This document shows positions 26,787 to 35,899 of a DNA stretch of 64,000 nt, in pieces (position 1 is the stretch's first letter; each line of letters starts with the position of its first letter). The notes beneath the pieces were generated by a model. The model was not told where the DNA came from and made no database searches. It worked only from the letters and a program-made list of their open reading frames with translations. Source of the stretch: Porticoccaceae bacterium (GTDB lineage: Bacteria > Pseudomonadota > Gammaproteobacteria > Pseudomonadales > Porticoccaceae); assembly GCA_024644595.1 (NCBI GenBank), contig JAHEHL010000009.1, positions 333,512 to 397,511 on the forward strand. The letters are read 5' to 3'. The translations under genes and the position numbers were made by a program.

Positions 26787-27869
26787 TCAATCAAACAGAT
26801 CCAATTGCAGTGCGCGCCCAGGCTCTCCTGCGTCAATAAAGCGCACCCCAAGTCCAATCAATCGCACTGGGCGAGCGCCGCGCTGCCAGGCATCATCAAA
26901 CAGTGCGACGAAGCCTTCTTGTGTCAGCCCGTCACTCAAAACGCGTTCCACTGTGGTGGTCGTAAAGTCATCAAATTTCACCTTGATAAACTGCTTCGTC
27001 ACAATATAGTCACTGTCTACCCGGCGCAGACGACTGCGTAACTCAATCAACAACTCAGGCAACTTAGCCAGGCAGGCGCTCTGATCCGAGAGATCTCCTG
27101 AATAGGTGCGTTCGACACTGAGTGACTTGCGCCTGCTGTTTGCATTGACCGGACGCGTATCGATGCCTCGACAGAGGTCATATAAACGCTTGCCGAATAC
27201 ACCGAATTTATCTACCAGATCGAGCAATTCAAAACGCTGCAAATCACCGCAGGTTTTGACTCCCATACGCAGCAACTTTTCATTAGTGACTTTGCCGACT
27301 CCATAGATACGCTTGACCTCGAGCTGCTCCACAAATGCATCAATATTTTGCGGCGTAATCACGTACTGACCATCGGGCTTGTTTAGATCACTGGCAACCT
27401 TGGCAAGAAATTTGTTTGGCGCTACACCTGCAGATGCAGTCACCCCCACCTCACTGGCGATGGCGCGACGAATTTCTTCGGCTATCAAGGTTGCGCTGCC
27501 ACTGCACTGAGTACAGTCGCTGACATCAAGGAATGCCTCATCCAGAGACAGGGGCTCTACCTTGTCTGTATAGCGATAAAATATCTGGCGGATTTTTAAT
27601 GAAGCCTCGCGGTACTTCGCCATGGTGGCAGGAATTACCACCAGATCGGGGCACAATTTAAGTGCCTGTCCGGTCGGCATGGCCGACCGGACACCGTATT
27701 TGCGAGCCTTGTAGTTGCAGGTAGCAACCACGCCACGACGGTCTGATTTGCCGCCAATGGCGATGGGGAACTGACTTAGCGAGGGATCATCACGCATCTC
27801 GACCGCGGCATAAAAGCAGTCGCAATCACAATGAATAATTTTTCGCAGCCCGCTTTTGTCTTCAGACAC
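26787..27869 (-). CDS. dinB: DNA polymerase IV (Y family)
   Basis: Error-prone translesion polymerase. The catalytic acidic residues are Asp15 and Asp17 (DCDCFYAAVE; the first is the metal ligand equivalent to Asp8 of Escherichia coli) and Asp110-Glu111 in SLDEAFLD. The little-finger domain fills the C-terminus. The last residues QLDLFD are a classic beta-clamp-binding motif. 360 residues. No clear LexA box was seen in the short gap upstream; the gap to the RND permease gene is only 29 bp, so it may be read from that transcript. Confidence 0.97.
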   Translation of the reverse strand: MSEDKSGLRKIIHCDCDCFYAAVEMRDDPSLSQFPIAIGGKSDRRGVVATCNYKARKYGVRSAMPTGQALKLCPDLVVIPATMAKYREASLKIRQIFYRYTDKVEPLSLDEAFLDVSDCTQCSGSATLIAEEIRRAIASEVGVTASAGVAPNKFLAKVASDLNKPDGQYVITPQNIDAFVEQLEVKRIYGVGKVTNEKLLRMGVKTCGDLQRFELLDLVDKFGVFGKRLYDLCRGIDTRPVNANSRRKSLSVERTYSGDLSDQSACLAKLPELLIELRSRLRRVDSDYIVTKQFIKVKFDDFTTTTVERVLSDGLTQEGFVALFDDAWQRGARPVRLIGLGVRFIDAGEPGRALQLDLFD

Positions 27870-27898
27870 AGGTTCTCGGTATCACACTCGCAAATAGT

Positions 27899-30800
27899 TT
27901 AAGCAGCACTATCGTCTTCAAACTGATAACTGGCAACCCTGACACCAATACGCCTGGAGATCATCTCGGGCAACAGCAACATGGCTGGGGTCAGTAACAA
28001 CGTCAGAACAGTGGAAACAACCAGACCGTTAACAATCGCGCTGGCCAAAGGCTGCCACCAGGACGAAACCATACCGCCCACTTCCCAGGTGCGATTGATC
28101 AGGTCGATACTGAGGCCATTCGCCAGAGGAAGTAGTCCAACTACGGTCGTGACTGTGGTCAACATTACGGGTCTAAAGCGCGATTTAGCCGCCTTGTAGA
28201 CAGCGTCAACCGGAGACATTTGACTGTCGGTTCGGCGCAAATAATTGTAACTGTCGATCAGTACAATATTGTTATTCACCACAATACCGGCCAGCGCCAC
28301 AATACCGACACCGGTCAGAATGGTGCTAAAAACAGCCTGTGAAATAATCAAGCCAAGCAACACACCTGCGGTCGACATCACCACCGAAAAGAGAATCAGA
28401 AACGCCTGATAGAAACTGTTGAATTGCATTACCAGCATAATCAGCATCAGAGACATAGCCAGGGAGAATGCGACTTTTAGAAACGCCGCAGAATCAGCCT
28501 GCTCTTCATTTGAACCACGGAATTTAACGTTAATCGACGGGTCAATATCCTGCGTCGCCAACCACGCGGCGATCTCAGTGGTTTGATTATCCGCCAGATA
28601 ACCGTCTTCGGTATTGGCAGAAATAAACACCGTCTCGACCATATCAAAGCGTTGAATAGTGTCCACCCTGGGCCTGGCAACTCTTTCAGTAAAGCTGGCA
28701 ACAGGCACAGAACCAGAACGAGTGTTAACCCGCAGTTCATCGAGTGCAGCTAACTGACGGTTCTGTTCCGGATAACGTAGGCGGATCTCAACCTCATCAT
28801 CGGCATCACTGGGGCGGAACTCACCAATCATCACGCCATTGGTGACCATCTGCACCATCTGGCCAATATTACCAACATTGACGCCCAACATCGCCGCCTT
28901 AGGCCGATCAACTATCATTTCCCACTGAATACCAGCGAGTGGCAGCGTATCCTCTACATCGCGGACACCGACGACATTGTTTTTAATCCAGTCCCGAATC
29001 TCAGCGGTGGTTTGATACATCAACTCACGGTTTTCCGACGAAATCTGAATCTGTATTTCCTTGCCCACTGGCGGACCGGCCTCAATTTCTTTACCCGTGA
29101 CATAAATGCCGGGAAGTTTCGCTGCGCGCTGACGGATCTCGGCAAAAATCTCCAGACTGCCGCGGTCGCGCTCAGCCGGAGGATAGAGCTCGACTAGAAA
29201 TGAGCTTATCTGGTCCCGACTAGCATCACGATCAAAGGTCAATGAGTTGCCGTCACTAAAACCGTACAGCATTTGAACGCCATCGACAGCGGCTATCACC
29301 TGCTCCACACCTTTGGTGATCTCCCTGCGCTCGTCCACGGACAAATTGCCCTGTGCACGAACATTGACAATGCCATAGCGATTCTCAATATGGGCAAAAA
29401 AATCCTGACCCGCACCAAACTTGCCATAGCTGACAAAGATTGCCAGAAGAAAAATAATGGCAGCAATCGACGAGGTTCCCGGCCGATTAATAATTGGCTT
29501 AAGCAGCTTTAGGTAGAGATTCAACAGTGGCTGAAACAGGTTTTTCGCCGATTCTTCAGTGCCATGGTCCTCGGGAAGTTTCTTCGCCTTGCCGCGACGA
29601 CGGGATATCACGATACCCAGCGTCGGCGCAAAAATCAGCGCATAGGTCAATGACCAACCGAGCACAGCAAAAACCGTAATCGGCAGATAAGACATAAACT
29701 CACCTGCAACGCCGGGCCAAAATAGCAACGGCAAAAACGCGGCCAACGTGGTACCCGTTGAGGCGATAACCGGAATCGCCATACGCTGCACCGCAATCAG
29801 ATAGGCTTCGCGACTAGAGAGTCCTTCAGCAGCGCGGGTGTTGGCAAATTCAACCACCACAATTGCGCCATCGATCAACATTCCCAGTGACAGTAGCAGG
29901 CCAAACATGACCATAAAGTTAAAACTGAAGCCGAGCAGGTTAACGACAATCATCGCGCCGAGAAGACAGAATGGAATACCAAAGCCCACCAGCAGCCCGG
30001 ACCGGACACCCAGAGTCGCTACAACCAGCACCAGCACCAGACACATGGCGGTGAGAATATTGCCCTGTAGTTCGCTGACCATCGACTGCGCATATTCCGA
30101 ACTATCAAAAATAAAGTCGACTTTAATACTCTGTGAGAATTGACCTTTTTCCCTGGCAATCACCTCACGCACGGCTGCAACCGTTTCGATAGCATTGGCA
30201 TTGAGCCGTTTACGCACATCGATAGCGATGGTTTTCTCGCCATTGATAGTGCTAAAACCGGTGGCATCCTTAAAGGTACGACGCACATCGGCGATATCGC
30301 CCAGTGTAATCACACCGTCCGCGGTAAAGCGAACAGGCAAGTTGCGTATATCCGCTGTAGTTTCAATGAGCGCCGGAACCTTGATACCAAAACGTCCCTG
30401 AGCCGCATCCATTTCACCCGCCGGAATCAACAGATTATTGGCTCGGACTGCGCGAAACATTTCATCTGCCGTCACCTGGTACTGCTCCAGACGATAAGGG
30501 TCGAGAACCGCCTCGACCACTTCATCGCGATGACCCGACATATCCGCTTTCAATACATCCGGTAGCATCTCAAGCTGGCGCTGGAAAAATTTTGCGGTTT
30601 TATAGAGCTCTCGCTCTGAGGCAGTATCACCAGAAAAGGTAACCACCACAGTCGGCTCAGGGCTTGGACTCAATTCGTTGACCAGTGGCTCTTTGGTCTC
30701 CTGGGGAAACTCAGCCTTGGCCCGGTCAACTGCCTCCCGCACTTCCGAGACAACCTGATCAATATTTTCACTGATATCGAATTCGGCGGTGATATACACC

Positions 30801-31063
30801 GCCCCCTCACGGGCCGATGCGCGCAACTCTTCCAAGCCATCCAGCGTCTTGAGCTCTTTCTCAACCGGTCTGATCAATAGCCGCGCGCCATCCTCCGGTG
30901 AAATTCCGTCATGCCTGATCATAATCATCACCAGCGGTAGGGTGACATTGGGATTGACTTCAACAGGCATGGCGACGCGCGCCATGGTGCCAGCGAAGAG
31001 TACCAGCAACATAATCGACAACGTTGCCCTGGAATGATCAACGATCAGGTTGAGAAACTTCAT
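27899..31063 (-). CDS. RND-family efflux permease (inner membrane)
   Basis: Resistance-nodulation-division pump subunit of 1054 residues with twelve membrane segments and two large periplasmic loops, the AcrB-like size and layout. The first periplasmic part starts MPVEVNPNVTLPLVMIMIRHDG. In the fourth membrane helix the motif is GMLIDGAIVVVEFANTRA, with Asp-Gly where AcrB has Asp407-Asp408. Helix 10 retains VVNNNIVLIDSYNYLRR. It exports small molecules using the proton gradient; the substrate is unknown. The membrane-fusion partner is immediately upstream (75 bp). No outer-membrane channel gene is in the window. Confidence 0.93.
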   Translation of the reverse strand: MKFLNLIVDHSRATLSIMLLVLFAGTMARVAMPVEVNPNVTLPLVMIMIRHDGISPEDGARLLIRPVEKELKTLDGLEELRASAREGAVYITAEFDISENIDQVVSEVREAVDRAKAEFPQETKEPLVNELSPSPEPTVVVTFSGDTASERELYKTAKFFQRQLEMLPDVLKADMSGHRDEVVEAVLDPYRLEQYQVTADEMFRAVRANNLLIPAGEMDAAQGRFGIKVPALIETTADIRNLPVRFTADGVITLGDIADVRRTFKDATGFSTINGEKTIAIDVRKRLNANAIETVAAVREVIAREKGQFSQSIKVDFIFDSSEYAQSMVSELQGNILTAMCLVLVLVVATLGVRSGLLVGFGIPFCLLGAMIVVNLLGFSFNFMVMFGLLLSLGMLIDGAIVVVEFANTRAAEGLSSREAYLIAVQRMAIPVIASTGTTLAAFLPLLFWPGVAGEFMSYLPITVFAVLGWSLTYALIFAPTLGIVISRRRGKAKKLPEDHGTEESAKNLFQPLLNLYLKLLKPIINRPGTSSIAAIIFLLAIFVSYGKFGAGQDFFAHIENRYGIVNVRAQGNLSVDERREITKGVEQVIAAVDGVQMLYGFSDGNSLTFDRDASRDQISSFLVELYPPAERDRGSLEIFAEIRQRAAKLPGIYVTGKEIEAGPPVGKEIQIQISSENRELMYQTTAEIRDWIKNNVVGVRDVEDTLPLAGIQWEMIVDRPKAAMLGVNVGNIGQMVQMVTNGVMIGEFRPSDADDEVEIRLRYPEQNRQLAALDELRVNTRSGSVPVASFTERVARPRVDTIQRFDMVETVFISANTEDGYLADNQTTEIAAWLATQDIDPSINVKFRGSNEEQADSAAFLKVAFSLAMSLMLIMLVMQFNSFYQAFLILFSVVMSTAGVLLGLIISQAVFSTILTGVGIVALAGIVVNNNIVLIDSYNYLRRTDSQMSPVDAVYKAAKSRFRPVMLTTVTTVVGLLPLANGLSIDLINRTWEVGGMVSSWWQPLASAIVNGLVVSTVLTLLLTPAMLLLPEMISRRIGVRVASYQFEDDSAA

Positions 31064-31138
31064 ATTTTTTTAAGGTCCGTTTTACTCACTGCCACAATGG
31101 CCAGGATGCCAGAGGGATTAATTAGAATGCCAGTGCGA

Positions 31139-32233
31139 TTAATTCAAGACACCGTTGTCAGCAACGGCGTCCTCGGCGCTGTCCGCTCTGTAAGCAACAG
31201 TCACACGCTCACCATCGGTTACGTAGTTCTGCCCGACGGTTATAAGCGCTATGCTGTCCGGCAATCCCGCTACCCAGACCCCATTTTCATCCTCACCCAC
31301 GTTAGTGACAGACACGGAACTGACTACGCCATCTTCATCGACCGTGCGTACCGCAAGGTGACCGGCATCATCCAGTAGCACAAGGCTGGCCGGTATCAGG
31401 TGTGCCCGGACCGGTTGACTAGTAATCTCCAAACTTGCAGACATGCCAGCAAGCAAGCGTAACTGTGGATTAGCAACAGTGGCCTCCAAGCGAAAACTGC
31501 GTGTCACCGGATCAGCCTGTCGCGACAAATAGCTGATTTCACCATTGAGCGAATTACCATCTACCAATACCACTCGCACCTCGCGATCAAGAGCAAGCTT
31601 GCCGATATCACGCTCGGTCACCACGGCGCTAATTTTTAAAGGATTGAGTTCCACGACCTGAGCACAAAGCTGCCCGGGCTGCACAAAGTCGCCCACTTCC
31701 ACCGGCCGTCGCTCAACTACACCATCAAAAGGCGCCTTGACTGAGAGATTGGCGATATCCAGACTGCTGCGCTCGACTACCGCGCGTGCCGACTCAAGCC
31801 GCGTTCGGGCCTGCGCTATCGCCAACTCGGACTGATAACCGCCCTGTTTGAGTTTCTGGACGCCTCTATATTCGATATCGGCTTGATTAAGTGCCGCTCG
31901 GGCATGTTGCAAGCGACGCTGTCGATCCTCGGCATCGATCTGACAGATCGTCTGATCAGCCTTGATGATTTCCCCTTCACCCCCTGGCACATCCACTATA
32001 CGTCCAGCGATCTGAGCTTTGACATCAACCGACCGGTTAGCTTCGGTGCGCGCACGCAGCACCATTTGTGGCGAGTAATCCTGAACATCTGACCAGGCCG
32101 CCTCGACGGCGGTCAGTTTAGGTGCTGCCGCTGAGGAATTGCTTTCCGTTGCCGGCGAGACAAATAATCCGCTGATAAACCAAAACCCTATAGCAAGGGA
32201 GATAACGAGTGAAACGCGGACATTATTATTCAA
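31139..32233 (-). CDS. RND efflux periplasmic adaptor (membrane fusion protein)
   Basis: Periplasmic adaptor of 364 residues linking the RND permease to an outer-membrane channel. An N-terminal membrane anchor (about residues 8-24) has no lipobox cysteine. A lipoyl-like hairpin flanked by helical segments (VKAQIAGRIVDVPGGEGEI ... APFDGVVERRPVEVGDFVQPGQ) and a C-terminal beta domain follow, as in AcrA/HlyD-type proteins. It is the first gene of the adaptor-permease pair and is divergent from the chalcone-isomerase/TonB gene across a 370-bp gap. Confidence 0.92.
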   Translation of the reverse strand: MNNNVRVSLVISLAIGFWFISGLFVSPATESNSSAAAPKLTAVEAAWSDVQDYSPQMVLRARTEANRSVDVKAQIAGRIVDVPGGEGEIIKADQTICQIDAEDRQRRLQHARAALNQADIEYRGVQKLKQGGYQSELAIAQARTRLESARAVVERSSLDIANLSVKAPFDGVVERRPVEVGDFVQPGQLCAQVVELNPLKISAVVTERDIGKLALDREVRVVLVDGNSLNGEISYLSRQADPVTRSFRLEATVANPQLRLLAGMSASLEITSQPVRAHLIPASLVLLDDAGHLAVRTVDEDGVVSSVSVTNVGEDENGVWVAGLPDSIALITVGQNYVTDGERVTVAYRADSAEDAVADNGVLN

Positions 32234-32603
32234 GGGTAACCATCCAATCTGATCAGTGAGTGTCGATAGGCTTTTACGTCATAAAACGGACGTCAGTTTA
32301 CTTTTAATTGCACTGCGATGTAAGGCAAAACCTGCCTCAAACATCTGATAGCAAATGCTTCAGTCAGCTAAATGGTAGTGCGTGAGGTCAAGCTCTTCAC
32401 CTGAAACAGTCGAGCTAATCTCGGGGATTATTCGATATTTTCGCATTTAAACTGCGATATCGCCCTCAAGTTGCTATTGTTAAAGGTGTCACGGTTAGCA
32501 TTTTTTGCTCGCCAGGTTGAATTGGGTCTTGCCTTCAATAAAACTTTAAAAAACTATTCGCATTTGAGTAAGCCGGTGAGGCACTGCCAAAGGATTTGGA
32601 ATA
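32234..32603 (+). other. 370-bp divergent intergenic region with a hairpin
   Basis: No gene seen. It must hold promoters for the efflux pair (minus) and the chalcone-isomerase/TonB gene (plus). A 30-base imperfect hairpin lies at 32433-32462: CGATA/TATCG and TCGCA/TGCGA arms around TTTAAAC, with a three-base bulge. ACGTCA occurs twice, 14 bases apart (32276 and 32290). I cannot assign a regulator to either motif. Confidence 0.45.
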
Positions 32604-34007
32604 ATGTGTAACCAACAGTTTAAATTAGTAAAAGTCTATCTTTACGGGCATGTTGGCCCATATTTTCACTGCCAATTTGGGGCGCCTGCAGCACCTGCCG
32701 CGCGGCTGATCTGGCAACTCAAACGGCTCTTAATCACTCTCATGATTCCGGCCTCACTCGCTCTCGGAACAGATAGCGCATCTGCAGATCAGATCCTCAA
32801 CGGCAGCAGCATCTACTCTGATCTCGGCAAAAACCAATTTGTCGCCGCCCTCTATCTTGATACCAAGAACAGAAACCCACAGGCGATCCAGTCCATGCAG
32901 GGGAAAAAGCGCATGGAGATCAGAGTCTTGAATAATTTCTCCAAACGCCGCTGGTTTAACCTGTGGATGCAAAGTATTTCCATCAATAACAGTCGCGAAA
33001 GCTTTTCCGACTCAGCCCAAGAGCTCGTTGAGCTAATGCAATCTATAAAATCAGCGCCGCAAACAGGCGATTTGGTGGAATATATATTGACCCCAGGGGA
33101 AGGCACCTCTTTAAAGTTTAATGGCACCGAGTTACTCAGCGGATTGCCTGCCGAAGTATTTGATTTGTTACTTCATACTTGGATTGGCGCGATTCCCCCG
33201 ACGGCAAACTTTAAAAATGAAATACTCGGCAAACAACCAAACCGTCAAGCCCTCGAGCTGCAGGAGACTGTTACAACAGATCCACAGCGTATCGCACTGG
33301 CAGCATCATGGCTGTTACCTCCAAAACCGCGTGCTGTCTCCAATCCGGAAACAGCACCAAAGTCGGTTACCAATGCCAAATCGACAACCCCGCCGCCGTC
33401 AAAAGTAGCTGAGTCTGAACAAGCGACACTTGCCACCACAGGCGACGCAGAGACTGACTCCAAATCCGCCCCATTAGACGTCGAGACTGCGGTCGCAGCG
33501 TCCAACACTAGTTCTGAGACATCGTCACCACAGCCGCAACAGGAACCAGTGCCAGAGCAGTTGACAGTCGCCGCAAGCACCAAAGGCGCTTCGCCTGATA
33601 GCGCCGCTGAGACCGTGACGACCAACGAGGAATCTCACAACTCCAGTCAACTGAAGAGCCCAACAATAAACAAAACTTCCGACGAGGAAAATGTCGACTT
33701 CAGCGTTGCAGAAGCTCTGGCAATGCGTGATTACACGCCGATTTTGGTGCAGAAGATATTCAAGGAAATCACTTACCCAGGACGGGCAATTGTTCGAAAC
33801 TGGGAGGGAACTGTGCGCGCGTCCGTGCTGGTTGATCGATCCGGGGCGGTTAGCAAAATTTCCGTGACTCAGAGCAGTGGTTACGCCATTCTGGATAAAG
33901 CAGCAATCAGGGCAATACAGCGGGCAGCGCCGTTCCCGCCAATGCCTGAGGCGATCAATGCCCGTTACTTTGACCTCGGCGTTCCCATCACTTTCCAGCT
34001 CAAGTAA
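32604..34007 (+). CDS. Exported chalcone-isomerase-like domain fused to a TonB C-terminal domain
   Basis: 467-residue protein with an unusual layout. A signal-peptide-like stretch lies at about 35-61 (basic LKRLL, hydrophobic LITLMIPASLALG, then SASADQ), preceded by an extra N-terminal 34 residues. A domain resembling the bacterial chalcone-isomerase-like family follows (about 64-212: LNGSSIYSDLGKNQFVAALYL ... IRVLN ... EYILTPGEGTSLKFNGTEL ... LHTWIGAIPPTANFKNEILG). A Ser/Thr/Pro/Ala-rich linker spans 240-360 and a TonB C-terminal domain covers about 386-467 (GTVRASVLVDRSGAVSKISV, AIQRAAPFPPMPEAI). It has no long membrane anchor after the signal, so it may be periplasmic. Start chosen for the AGGA 11 bases upstream; a Met at 32742 is possible. 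Confidence 0.75.
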   Translation: MCNQQFKLVKVYLYGHVGPYFHCQFGAPAAPAARLIWQLKRLLITLMIPASLALGTDSASADQILNGSSIYSDLGKNQFVAALYLDTKNRNPQAIQSMQGKKRMEIRVLNNFSKRRWFNLWMQSISINNSRESFSDSAQELVELMQSIKSAPQTGDLVEYILTPGEGTSLKFNGTELLSGLPAEVFDLLLHTWIGAIPPTANFKNEILGKQPNRQALELQETVTTDPQRIALAASWLLPPKPRAVSNPETAPKSVTNAKSTTPPPSKVAESEQATLATTGDAETDSKSAPLDVETAVAASNTSSETSSPQPQQEPVPEQLTVAASTKGASPDSAAETVTTNEESHNSSQLKSPTINKTSDEENVDFSVAEALAMRDYTPILVQKIFKEITYPGRAIVRNWEGTVRASVLVDRSGAVSKISVTQSSGYAILDKAAIRAIQRAAPFPPMPEAINARYFDLGVPITFQLK

Positions 34008-34008
34008 C

Positions 34009-34056
34009 AGCCCTGAGCGATTTGAAAGCCCTGAGCGATTTGAAAGCCCTGAGCCA
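34009..34056 (+). repeat. Tandem repeat after the TonB-domain gene (18-bp unit)
   Basis: Two full copies of AGCCCTGAGCGATTTGAA and about 12 bases of a third, starting two bases after the stop codon. The core GAAAGCC-T-AGC matches the 20-bp repeat after rodA. A frame through it would read SPERFE repeated, but nothing else supports coding. Confidence 0.9.
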
Positions 34057-34225
34057 TCCGACTGGATTATCCAACAACAGCACAGCGCACCACAGAGGCC
34101 AGCAGCGTATTTATTTGCGTTGCTGGAGTCCCCGCCGTAGCTGGCCAATTTTCCAGCAAGTCGCTATAATCCGCACCTGATAATTTCTCACTCACCTGCC
34201 ACTGCACTACAACGGATATACCACC

Positions 34226-34756
34226 ATGAGCTACAACGACATACCAGCAGGCAAGGACCTGCCTAATGATATAAATGTCATTATTGAAATTCCTGCCAAT
34301 CACGACCCGATCAAATACGAAGTAGACAAAGATAGCGATGCGATTTTTGTTGACCGTTTTGTCGCAACGCCTATGTTCTATCCGGCAAATTATGGCTATG
34401 TTCCCCAGACACTGTCTGAAGATGGCGACCCGCTGGATGTATTGGTTGTATCACCCTATCCGGTAATGCCCGGATCGGTTATCCGCAGCCGTGTAGTCGG
34501 TGTTTTGAATATGAGCGATGAGTCCGGTGTCGACGCTAAACTGCTAGCAGTCCCACACAGTAAGTTGACCAAGCTCTACGATCATGTTGAAGAGTACGGT
34601 GACCTGCCAGACCTGCTGATCAAACAGATCGTTCACTACTTCGAGAACTATAAGGCACTAGAGCCCGGCAAGTGGGTAAAAGTAGATGGCTGGGACAATG
34701 CCGAAGCCGCGCGCGCTGAAGTAATGGCATCTCGCGAGCGCTATCTAGCCGAATAA
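34226..34756 (+). CDS. ppa: Inorganic pyrophosphatase
   Basis: Family-I soluble pyrophosphatase that hydrolyses PPi to drive biosynthetic reactions. 176 residues. The metal-binding motif [10 protein letters not shown] (Asp66, Asp71) and the active-site [18 protein letters not shown] are intact. The C-terminal [11 protein letters not shown] segment is typical. It is monocistronic on the plus strand, and a strong terminator follows. The gap upstream (218 bp) holds the 18-bp tandem repeats. Confidence 0.98.
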   Translation: MSYNDIPAGKDLPNDINVIIEIPANHDPIKYEVDKDSDAIFVDRFVATPMFYPANYGYVPQTLSEDGDPLDVLVVSPYPVMPGSVIRSRVVGVLNMSDESGVDAKLLAVPHSKLTKLYDHVEEYGDLPDLLIKQIVHYFENYKALEPGKWVKVDGWDNAEAARAEVMASRERYLAE

Positions 34757-34781
34757 TCCGCACCTTTACTGCGGCAAAACT

Positions 34782-34824
34782 AAAACCCGACGTCCCTGGT
34801 CCAAAAAGGGTCGTCGGGTTTTTT
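34782..34824. terminator. Bidirectional rho-independent terminator between ppa and rpoS
   Basis: AAAACCCGACG pairs with CGTCGGGTTTT around a loop that itself holds CCCT/AGGG. A-run and T-run flank both sides, so it can stop ppa transcription (plus) and rpoS transcription (minus). Confidence 0.9.
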
Positions 34825-34847
34825 GTTGGCAATAATTGAGATGAGAA

Positions 34848-35768
34848 TTAATCCCCGTCCAGCTCTTCAAACAGCACGTCGCCACTGAGGCCATGCTTGC
34901 GTAGCACATCTCGCAATCGTCTCAAGGCATCGACCTGAATTTGGCGCACGCGTTCACGGGTCAAGCCAATCTCTAACCCAACCTGTTCCAGAGTCTCCTC
35001 CTGATGGTGCAACAATCCAAAACGCCTGACCAGCACCTCTCTCTGCTTGTCGGGAAGTTGGCAGAGCCACTCATTAAGCGTTTCCATAAGGTTTTCATCC
35101 TCAACCTGACGTTCCGGACTAAATGCTCCCTCGGCAGAAATAGTCTCAACCAGACTCTTTTCATTGTCGGCCACCGGAATATCAATAGACGCTATACGCT
35201 CGCTAAGGCTAAAAATTTTGAGTACATCAGCGACGGGTTTATCAACCTCCTCGGCGATCTCTTCTGGCGTGGGCGTGTGATCGAGACGCTGTGCCAACTT
35301 CCGGGACGCCCGCACATAGACGTTGAGTTCCTTGACTATATGTACCGGCAGTCTGATGGTCCGCGTCTGATTCATCGGCGCTCGTTCGATAGTCTGACGA
35401 ATCCACCAGGTCGCGTAGGTCGAAAAACGATAGCCAAGTTCGGGGTCAAACTTTTCTACAGCTCGCATCAAACCAATATTGCCCTCCTCGATTAAATCGA
35501 GCAGTTCAAGACCACGATTTACATAGCGACGCGAAATTTTAACCACCAATCGCAGGTTGCTTTCAATCATTCTCTTGCGTGCTGATTCATCGCCCTGGGG
35601 GAATTTTCGAGCATAGAAGACTTCTTCGGCCGCCGTGAGTAACGGCGCATACCCAATCTCCTTGAGATAGAGACTGGTGGCATCAATAACCTGATGACTG
35701 ACTTCCGATGAACTTCCCTGACCGTCGGCTACTTCTTGTTCTTGCTGATCTATAAACGTTGATTCCAT
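34848..35768 (-). CDS. rpoS: RNA polymerase sigma factor RpoS
   Basis: Stationary-phase and general stress sigma factor, 306 residues, slightly shorter than in Escherichia coli (330). Region 1.2/2 ([20 protein letters not shown] ... [39 protein letters not shown]), region 2.4 ([17 protein letters not shown]), region 3 ([16 protein letters not shown]) and region 4 ([21 protein letters not shown]) are clear. The usual Ile in ERAIMNQ is Pro131 here. It lies downstream of nlpD in the conserved pair. The 194-bp gap between them forms a dyad-rich leader that may control translation. Confidence 0.97.
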   Translation of the reverse strand: MESTFIDQQEQEVADGQGSSSEVSHQVIDATSLYLKEIGYAPLLTAAEEVFYARKFPQGDESARKRMIESNLRLVVKISRRYVNRGLELLDLIEEGNIGLMRAVEKFDPELGYRFSTYATWWIRQTIERAPMNQTRTIRLPVHIVKELNVYVRASRKLAQRLDHTPTPEEIAEEVDKPVADVLKIFSLSERIASIDIPVADNEKSLVETISAEGAFSPERQVEDENLMETLNEWLCQLPDKQREVLVRRFGLLHHQEETLEQVGLEIGLTRERVRQIQVDALRRLRDVLRKHGLSGDVLFEELDGD

Positions 35769-35824
35769 AACGTATTAATCCCTTTTCATGTTACTCCATG
35801 TTCCCAGTCACCAACCCAGCGACC

Positions 35825-35899
35825 GTTCCGGAACAATACCACTTCCATTGTTGCAACAGTCCTACCGTTACAACGGTTACCACCTTACTTTCTGGTGGT
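35825..35899 (-). promoter_or_regulatory. Dyad-rich rpoS leader
   Basis: Four palindromic elements within 75 bases upstream of rpoS: GTTCCGGAAC (35825-35834), TGTTGCAACA (35849-35858), ACCGTT-AC-AACGGT (35864-35877), and ACCACC with GGTGGT nine bases apart (35879-35899). Three share the GTT...AAC plan. They could be RNA structure in the rpoS 5' untranslated region or binding sites; neither is shown. No promoter was recognised. Confidence 0.45.

Noticed and set aside
33877-34140. Plus-strand frame with the repeated peptide SPERFE
   Set aside because: The repeat peptide arises from the 18-bp DNA repeat; the rest of the frame overlaps the TonB domain in another frame.
33525-34148. Long minus-strand frame through the Ser/Thr-rich linker and the post-stop repeat
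   Set aside because: Low-complexity shadow of the TonB-domain gene; no start signal or domain.
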